From the NCBI GenBank assembly GCA_030646295.1, contig JAUSND010000016.1, forward strand, positions 496,001 to 560,000: DNA of 64,000 bases, written 5' to 3'. This DNA comes from Moraxellaceae bacterium (lineage in GTDB: Bacteria > Pseudomonadota > Gammaproteobacteria > Pseudomonadales > Moraxellaceae). Shown piece after piece: positions 58,764-64,000 of this stretch. The notes under the pieces were generated by a model. It did not search any database. It was not told the DNA's origin and worked only from the letters and a program-made list of their open reading frames with translations. How positions within the stretch are numbered: position 1 is the stretch's first letter; every line of letters begins with the position of its first letter. Position numbers and translations under genes: made by a program.

Positions 58764-60740
58764 TCAGTCCAAGGCGCTTAATAAAACCGCCACCATCGCC
58801 TGATGATGTCTTGTTGCCGCTGCAGTGTCCCATGGATCCGAATCCATCATTAGATGCTGTTTAATGCTGTCAATCTCACCCTTACGGTAATGCTCCTTCT
58901 TCGCCAGCGGCGAATAGTTGCTAAGTTGAGAATTTTTGCTGTGGCTGATCAGGCAGAGATTTCCGAAGCAGTTCAATACTTCTTCATCTATCCAAGGATC
59001 ATCGAATTTTGGACTCTGCGGAAAATAATGCTCGACCGAGCTTCGAAAGGTAAATCGGAACCGGTCGACCCTAGAGTCCTTTGACCTGAGTTTTTTCCAC
59101 AGCAAGTAATCCAGATAATTGAAAACCAGGTTGTTTTCAATAGCGCCGTAGGAAAGCCGCTCTTCCATGGTGTGACTAACAGAGTCCCGGGTTGCGCGGC
59201 AGCGACCACCGTTGACGTAAATGATCTCGAAGTAGTCCTTTCCCTCATCAGAAAGGTAACGGTCGAACACGAATGCTGCGGCCAGAGACTCCAGATATTT
59301 CAGGTAATCTGCGCCCGATATTCTCTGCCTTTCAAAGAGCCAGAAAACAACGGCATTTAGCCAGTGTTTATAGGCCAAAGTCGGCGTCGATACATGAAAA
59401 GCAGACAGCAGCAGCAGCAATTGACGGTTGATGTTCTTTTGGTCGCCTCTGTCATCGAATGAATTCACGTAGTAGCTTTTCCCCTCCTTGTCCTTGCGGT
59501 AGTTTTTTAGGCTCCAATTGTCTTCACCTGCAGCAAACTCTCGCTTAATCACATAACGATCAAGCAGGAACTTGCAACGCAGAAGAGTGAACACGAACTG
59601 CTTGATACGCCCCAAAACTACCCGGGACGAACTAGCCTGTTTGCCTGAGGTATTCAGCAGGAATTCATCGAATGAATCTAGCAGACGCTTGTCATCAAGC
59701 GGAACGTCCGCCTGCGTCATGACCCGCAGAACCTGCAAAAGGAAATTTGGAAAATTGATGACTGCATGGAAGCGCTCAGGCTCATCGACTCCCTGAAAAT
59801 CGCTTCTCGATGGCCCAGTTGGCTGTCGCAATAGCATGGAAAGGGTTAGTTCCTCAACCGCCATGTCTCGTGGTCTTTCAAGCATCCTGGCAAGATGATC
59901 GAAGTTATCAACATGCCAGTCGGACCAGTTTTTTCCAAATAGTTCGTTGCGCTCTCGCGGTGTAAAGCCGCTCTGAACGTACTTTTCCATATTGGCACAG
60001 GCTTCCCATACCCGGTGCAAGGCATTCTCGCTTCGAGCACGCTCCGCTGCATTTTCGATTTGTTGAAGCTTATGTAGAAGAGTCGCCTTCAGCACCTCAT
60101 GCTTTTCCAACTGCTCTCCCCTGCTGTTCATGACCTCAAAATAATGATTCAGGTCCGTCTTCCGGGGTACTCCGACACGTAATATGTGCACATTTTCTAG
60201 GAGAAAGGCCGCGAATTTTTCATCAGTCACGTTGTGCTCGCGCAACTTTTGGGAAAGCACTCTTTCGATGATCCGGTACCCAGCTGCGATGGCATTGCCG
60301 GCGCCCTTATTTACAGCGGAGCTCCCGTCAGCCTCGCTCTGCTGCAAGACGCCATTGTCCTTGCAGCTAAATATAGCCAGCAATGCCTCTCGGGATGCAG
60401 GCCGACACTCGAAGTCAAGGCTGGCTTGGCGCACCGAACTGAGCAGAACATGCCCCGCCCCCAGACGCTTGCGCAAATATGCTACCAGCAGTGTGAGCGT
60501 GGTCAGCCGCTGCTGGCCGTCGATCACCTCAAATCGGTTGGCCTCCTTCCGGTCCACCACTAGTGTGCCAAGGTAATAGCCTTGCTCACCATCAAGGTAA
60601 TCGAGCACATCCACTATAAGCTGGGTAATCTCTCCCTCTTCCCACGCATAGTTGCGTTGATACATGGGCACACGGTAAACGTCGCCCGCAACAAGCAACT
60701 CACGCACGGAAAGACTACGGATAGCGTCGTGCAGGCTCAT
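58764..60740 (-). CDS. DUF262 protein with C-terminal HNH/DUF1524-like nuclease domain
   Basis: 658 residues. N-terminal DUF262 domain with YQRNYAWEEGE near 28, YYLGTLVV and the NTPase motif D74-G-Q-Q-R78. Near the C terminus, EHYFPQ (H571) followed by GNLCLISHSKNSQLSN (N603) is the layout of the DUF1524/HNH nuclease domain of GmrSD-type enzymes. So ATP/GTP use and nuclease could reside in one chain, as in fused type IV modification-dependent restriction enzymes. Its ATG overlaps the upstream DUF262 gene stop by 4 bases. Target and activity are not shown. Confidence 0.83.
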   Translation of the reverse strand: MSLHDAIRSLSVRELLVAGDVYRVPMYQRNYAWEEGEITQLIVDVLDYLDGEQGYYLGTLVVDRKEANRFEVIDGQQRLTTLTLLVAYLRKRLGAGHVLLSSVRQASLDFECRPASREALLAIFSCKDNGVLQQSEADGSSAVNKGAGNAIAAGYRIIERVLSQKLREHNVTDEKFAAFLLENVHILRVGVPRKTDLNHYFEVMNSRGEQLEKHEVLKATLLHKLQQIENAAERARSENALHRVWEACANMEKYVQSGFTPRERNELFGKNWSDWHVDNFDHLARMLERPRDMAVEELTLSMLLRQPTGPSRSDFQGVDEPERFHAVINFPNFLLQVLRVMTQADVPLDDKRLLDSFDEFLLNTSGKQASSSRVVLGRIKQFVFTLLRCKFLLDRYVIKREFAAGEDNWSLKNYRKDKEGKSYYVNSFDDRGDQKNINRQLLLLLSAFHVSTPTLAYKHWLNAVVFWLFERQRISGADYLKYLESLAAAFVFDRYLSDEGKDYFEIIYVNGGRCRATRDSVSHTMEERLSYGAIENNLVFNYLDYLLWKKLRSKDSRVDRFRFTFRSSVEHYFPQSPKFDDPWIDEEVLNCFGNLCLISHSKNSQLSNYSPLAKKEHYRKGEIDSIKQHLMMDSDPWDTAAATRHHQAMVAVLLSALD

Positions 60741-62113
60741 CCCGTCACTCCTTTTTCAGGGACAATGTAGCGCATCTCCCGGAAGAGTTGCGTCAGTTCA
60801 GTTGTCTGCGTTGAGTTTTCCTGTTCCACCATGGGCAGGGGGTGCTGCAGGAACTCCTGTGGATGAGTGGCCTCGCGCAGTACTCGGAACAGATTGTTAC
60901 TGAGCACATGGTTGTCCATGCCAGCAAGCTGAACCACCTGCATATTCAACCGCAGGCTATAGGCCCAAATGAAGATTTTCTCGATGGCCCGCGAGATACC
61001 CATACTCCCAAATCGGTCAAGGTAATAAAGCAGTAGACAGTCGAACATCACACGCACATAGACATCGCCGGTGCGCTTTCGCCCTTCATAGAGACTCAAT
61101 GTCTGAAGAATTCGGGGGGCAAATCCATCCAGCCGATCTAGCGGTAGCCAACCCTCCGCCCATGTGCGACTCCTGCGGGCAAGACCAGACTTCTGGTAAT
61201 GGTGGATCATCTCGAAGAAGCGTCGGCCGTTGAGGATGGGCTGGTCTAGCTGGAAGGGAAACGCGAGCAGCCCGCCGGAATCAACCGCTTCGTGGGCCAG
61301 TTGCATGATCCGTAGGCCGGGATACAAGACTCCACCTGCCAGGTTCACGCCCTTAAACAACGCCACATCGCTCTTGGAGAAGAAACGAGCAGAGTCGCCC
61401 TTCACCCAGCGGCGAATTCGAAAGAGATACTGCCCGAACAGTATCTCGAGCTCATAGCTGTCGCTATTCTCCCAAGCACGCACTGTATCCTGTTTGACCG
61501 CCTCGTCTCCATCGAACTCGCGCAGGTGGTAGGCCTTGAGCAGGTCGTGAGGAGCAAGGTCGCGGCCACGTGCGTTTTGGGCATCGAAAAACTGGAAGGC
61601 TTCCGCAATATCGTGCAGCGTAACGCGGACCAGTTCGCAGCGGTGCAGCAGAAAATCGACTGCGGCTTCGTCGAAGTCCGGGCGCGCTACGCGGCGATGG
61701 ACGATCTGGTAATTCTGGCGGAGGTTATGCTGGGAGATTGCATTTGAGAACCTAGGCTTGATCATCATTTGCTTGATGAGAAGCAACTTAGCCAGCATTT
61801 TCGACGAGAAATTCTTTTCGCTTCTGTCGATTACGTCCATCAGCGCATGCACGATCAACAACAAGGTCAGAGTACGCTGCTGTCCATCAACGATGTCGTG
61901 CTTTTCTCGATCGGGGCTTCCATGCTGGTGCAACACCAACGTGCCCAACCGGTACGCCGGCTTGCCCCTATGACGGGCCATGTCATCAAACAACTGCTCA
62001 ATATGATGAGGCTGCCATTTGTAGGGTCTCTGGTAAATCGGAAGTGAAAGCGAGCTGTCTTGCAGAAGTTCAGCCACGGTGATGATGCCGGCCTGAAGAG
62101 CGCCATTGGTCAT
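60737..62113 (-). CDS. DUF262 protein without a nuclease domain
   Basis: 458 residues. N-terminal DUF262 domain: LPIYQRPYKWQ (about 24-34), YRLGTLVLH and the NTPase motif D76-G-Q-Q-R80. The C-terminal part (about 250-458) shows no HNH motif that I can find. First gene of a coupled pair with the DUF262-HNH gene; it has GGAGGAG 6 bases before the ATG. A two-component GmrSD-like defence module, with this protein as a sensor or regulatory partner, is the working guess. Confidence 0.82.
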   Translation of the reverse strand: MTNGALQAGIITVAELLQDSSLSLPIYQRPYKWQPHHIEQLFDDMARHRGKPAYRLGTLVLHQHGSPDREKHDIVDGQQRTLTLLLIVHALMDVIDRSEKNFSSKMLAKLLLIKQMMIKPRFSNAISQHNLRQNYQIVHRRVARPDFDEAAVDFLLHRCELVRVTLHDIAEAFQFFDAQNARGRDLAPHDLLKAYHLREFDGDEAVKQDTVRAWENSDSYELEILFGQYLFRIRRWVKGDSARFFSKSDVALFKGVNLAGGVLYPGLRIMQLAHEAVDSGGLLAFPFQLDQPILNGRRFFEMIHHYQKSGLARRSRTWAEGWLPLDRLDGFAPRILQTLSLYEGRKRTGDVYVRVMFDCLLLYYLDRFGSMGISRAIEKIFIWAYSLRLNMQVVQLAGMDNHVLSNNLFRVLREATHPQEFLQHPLPMVEQENSTQTTELTQLFREMRYIVPEKGVTG

Positions 62114-62662
62114 GCCGACTCCTCCAACGATAGATGGACTTTATCAGTAAGCAGCTTTTGCATCATACGCTCTTGATCTGGCAGGCTTTGATGGGGTTTC
62201 GTGCATGCACTTGAATTTCGATATCCATAAGAGCTCAATTTACTTGAAAGCCTTGAACGGCTGAGTTCCACAATAAGCATTTGCCGGCACAGCTTGAGAC
62301 TATAAGAGCAGCATTGAAGTAGGACAAGCGCAAGGTCCGCATGCGGCAATCTGCAGTCTTAATGAAAGACCAGTTCATATTTTGAACAACCCCCAGACTT
62401 AGACACCTTTGCCAACCTTGACATAAGACCGCATAGGTTCCCTGCTCAAACGCCTCTTTTTCACTTTGATGACTCGCTACCCCGATATCCAAACAGTCCA
62501 CTGCGACAAAGTAGGTCGTAGTAGCATCCAATCTCATTCTAATTTTATTCAGATCCATAACACCTAGCTGAGCACATCGCTCTCTCGGCCCTTTGTCGTG
62601 TTTTTGGCCAGGCTACGCCGCCCTTCTGGGGCGGCTGCCATGCCCTGATCTGGAGAAATTCA
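62114..62662. other. Gap of 549 bp upstream of the DUF262 pair, no assured gene
   Basis: AT-richer than its surroundings. Two overlapping short minus-strand frames are open: 62235-62558 (107 codons, MDLNKIRMRLDATTTYF...) and 62110-62349 (79 codons, its TGA overlapping the DUF262 ATG as ATGA). Neither shows a family match or clear ribosome-binding site; they could be one frameshifted gene. GTTCA-5-TGAAC at 62373-62387 is a small inverted repeat that might bind a regulator. Promoters for the DUF262 pair (left) and the zinc-ribbon gene (right) should lie here. Confidence 0.5.
62617..62635 (+). promoter_or_regulatory. GC-rich hairpin in the leader of the zinc-ribbon gene
   Basis: GCCGCCC-TTCTG-GGGCGGC, 7-bp stem, 28 bp before the ATG at 62663. 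Possibly a leader element; no T run follows, so not a typical terminator. Confidence 0.5.
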
Positions 62663-62998
62663 ATGCAACCCACCTGCCCTTCCTGCGGCTCTGACCGCAT
62701 TACAACCAAAAACATCGGTCGCAAGACCGGAAGTATCGTCGGCGGCGTTGCGGGAGCCGCCACCGGCTATACCGGCGCGATTGCTGGTTCCACCCTCGGC
62801 CGTACAGTCGGCATGCTGGGAGGCCCTGCCGGCATGGTTGTCGGTACTGTCGCTGGCGGACTCATCGGTGCACTTATCGGCAGCACTGCCGGGGCCGTCA
62901 CGGGTGCGGCGGTTGGCCAAACGGTCGACGACCACATTCTCGACAATTACCTCTGCCTCGATTGCGAACACAGCTTCAGCTTGCCGCCCGAGGACTGA
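62663..62998 (+). CDS. Zinc-ribbon plus glycine-zipper membrane protein
   Basis: 111 residues. Cys pairs C5/C8 (CPSC) and C98/C101 (CLDC) at the two ends could form one zinc ribbon closed across a Gly/Ala-rich core (about 25-85) with repeated GxxxG spacing, a glycine-zipper that may span or pack in membranes. No function is known to me; similar genes are common on plasmids and ICEs. GGAGA lies about 8 bases before the ATG. Confidence 0.78.
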   Translation: MQPTCPSCGSDRITTKNIGRKTGSIVGGVAGAATGYTGAIAGSTLGRTVGMLGGPAGMVVGTVAGGLIGALIGSTAGAVTGAAVGQTVDDHILDNYLCLDCEHSFSLPPED

Positions 62999-63054
62999 TC
63001 TGCCGTCTCTTTTTCGTCCCTGACGACTTCCTACCCTATTGCAGGAGCATCACC

Positions 63055-64000
63055 ATGGCTCATCTTGTCGAAACCATGGCCTATGTCGGCGCCACCCCGT
63101 GGCACGGCCTGGGCAACCAACTCACATCGCGGCAACCCCTGAACGTCTGGGCCAAACAGGCCGGGATGGACTGGGACATCCGCGAGACCCCGGTCCGCTA
63201 TGTCACCGAGTCGGCGGGCTCACTGGGCGCCATCATGTCCTTCGAGGACTCGAAGGTGCTCTTCCGCTCGGACACGCATGCACCGTTGTCTGTCGTCAGT
63301 GCCCGTTACAAGGTCGTTCAGCCCAGCGAGATTCTGGAGTTTTACCGGGATCTCACCGAAGTCTCCGGCTTTGAACTGGAAACGGCCGGCGTCCTCAAAG
63401 GCGGTCGCAAGTTCTGGGCACTGGCGCGCACCGGCCAGACCGGAACGCTCAAGGGCAAGGATGTCAGTCACGGCTACGTGCTGTTAGCGACAGGCTGTGA
63501 CGGTACGTTGGCCACCACAGCGCAATTCACCAACATCCGGGTGGTCTGCAACAACACCCTGGCTATTGCGCTCAATCATCAGTCGGGCGCGGTCAAGGTG
63601 CCCCATAGCACTACCTTCGATCCCAGAGCGGTGAAGCAGCAACTGGGGATTTCCGTGTCGACCTGGGACGATTTCATGTACCGCATGAAGGCCCTCAGCG
63701 AACGGAAGATGAAGCATTCAGAAGTGCAGAGCTACTTCCTGAAGGTCTTTACCGACTTCACCCCGAAAGGCCCTGGCGTCACTAATGAACGCGCCATGGC
63801 CAAGGCCCTCTCGCTGTTTGAGGGCGCCGGTCGTGGTGCGGATCTGGCCTCGTCCAAGGGTACGGCCTATGGCCTGCTGAATGCCGTAACGGAGTTTGTG
63901 GATCACGAGCGCCGTGCCCGAAGCACTGATCACCGCCTGGACTCCGCCTGGTTTGGCCAGGGCGCTTCCCTGAAACAGAAGGCACTGGATCAAGCGCTGT
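63055..64000 (+). CDS. DUF932 domain protein (plasmid/phage type), 3' end outside window
   Basis: About 315 residues visible, no stop before base 64000. Starts MAHLVETMAYVGATPWHGLG, as DUF932 proteins do; YKVVQPSEILEFYRDL and TNIRVVCNNTLAIAL are typical. Family members are found on plasmids, ICEs and phages; the molecular role is not established. GCAGGAG precedes the ATG by 7 bases and the gene follows the zinc-ribbon gene by 56 bp, suggesting one operon. Confidence 0.88.
   Translation, partial: MAHLVETMAYVGATPWHGLGNQLTSRQPLNVWAKQAGMDWDIRETPVRYVTESAGSLGAIMSFEDSKVLFRSDTHAPLSVVSARYKVVQPSEILEFYRDLTEVSGFELETAGVLKGGRKFWALARTGQTGTLKGKDVSHGYVLLATGCDGTLATTAQFTNIRVVCNNTLAIALNHQSGAVKVPHSTTFDPRAVKQQLGISVSTWDDFMYRMKALSERKMKHSEVQSYFLKVFTDFTPKGPGVTNERAMAKALSLFEGAGRGADLASSKGTAYGLLNAVTEFVDHERRARSTDHRLDSAWFGQGASLKQKALDQAL

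Larger units (their letters stand above)
56936..64000. mobile_element. Integrative genomic island, left part only
   Basis: Starts at the tRNA-Pro fragment, next to a tyrosine recombinase gene, and continues to the window end. The visible cargo is the DUF262 pair, a zinc-ribbon/glycine-zipper gene and a DUF932 gene, the last two of the kind found on plasmids and ICEs. The right end, with the second att copy, is outside the window. Whether the element is still mobile is unknown. Confidence 0.8.

Noticed and set aside
58556-58864. 102-codon frame after the integrase with a TTG start
   Set aside because: Runs 100 bp into the convergent DUF262 gene, weak start, no family.

Overview
The window looks like chromosomal DNA of a gammaproteobacterium, probably a member of the Pseudomonadales. 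The evidence is a Pseudomonas-type common polysaccharide antigen (D-rhamnan) operon, a liu leucine-degradation operon with its MerR regulator, an Acinetobacter-like NAD malate dehydrogenase, a Pseudomonas-type RraA, FadH and AraC regulators of the OruR type. The genus cannot be fixed from the sequence alone. Base composition is moderate, with visibly AT-richer stretches at about 13.5-17 kb and 62.1-62.6 kb.

Layout. 1-8.1 kb: a leftward housekeeping run (pepN cut by the window edge, DUF2797, YeaC-like, NAD kinase, a double cNMP-binding/rhodanese protein, a D-cysteine desulfhydrase-like PLP enzyme, a coiled-coil protein). 8.2-13.9 kb: a complete-looking polyprenyl-phosphate D-arabinofuranose donor module: a UbiA-family phosphoribosyltransferase and a divergent PAP2 phosphatase leftward; GtrA, DprE1-like oxidase, DprE2-like reductase and a large membrane protein rightward. 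13.9-32.4 kb: a 15-gene leftward operon. It starts rmd-gmd-wbpW-wzm-wzt-wbpX-wbpY-wbpZ, exactly the P. aeruginosa D-rhamnan order, and continues with two paralogous glycosyltransferases, two paralogous methyltransferases and three GT-C membrane glycosyltransferases, one with the motif pattern of mycobacterial AftB. The two blocks converge, so a rhamnan (or another surface acceptor) carrying D-arabinofuranose is a reasonable hypothesis.

32.6-42 kb: fadH with a divergent AraC regulator, a Tat lipoprotein phosphatase of the PhoD family, a 30-residue small ORF, a QueD-like protein, mdh, rraA and a TIP30-like oxidoreductase. 42-50 kb: liuR-liuA-liuB-liuC-liuD-acetoacetyl-CoA synthetase, with a palindromic LiuR-type operator. 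50-55.5 kb: a GMC oxidoreductase, its likely Tat-exported small partner, a carboxylesterase, an AraC regulator and a ComEA-like helix-hairpin-helix protein. 55.5-56.9 kb: trhP (yegQ).

From 56.94 kb to the right edge lies an integrated genomic island. It begins at a 45-bp 3' fragment of a tRNA-Pro(GGG) gene, followed by repeated AATTGGCAAC sites, a P4-type tyrosine recombinase, a translationally coupled pair of DUF262 proteins (the second with an HNH/DUF1524-like C terminus, a probable GmrSD-like anti-phage module), a zinc-ribbon/glycine-zipper membrane protein and a DUF932 plasmid/phage-type protein cut by the window end. The other island border, with the intact tRNA-Pro, should lie to the right of the window.
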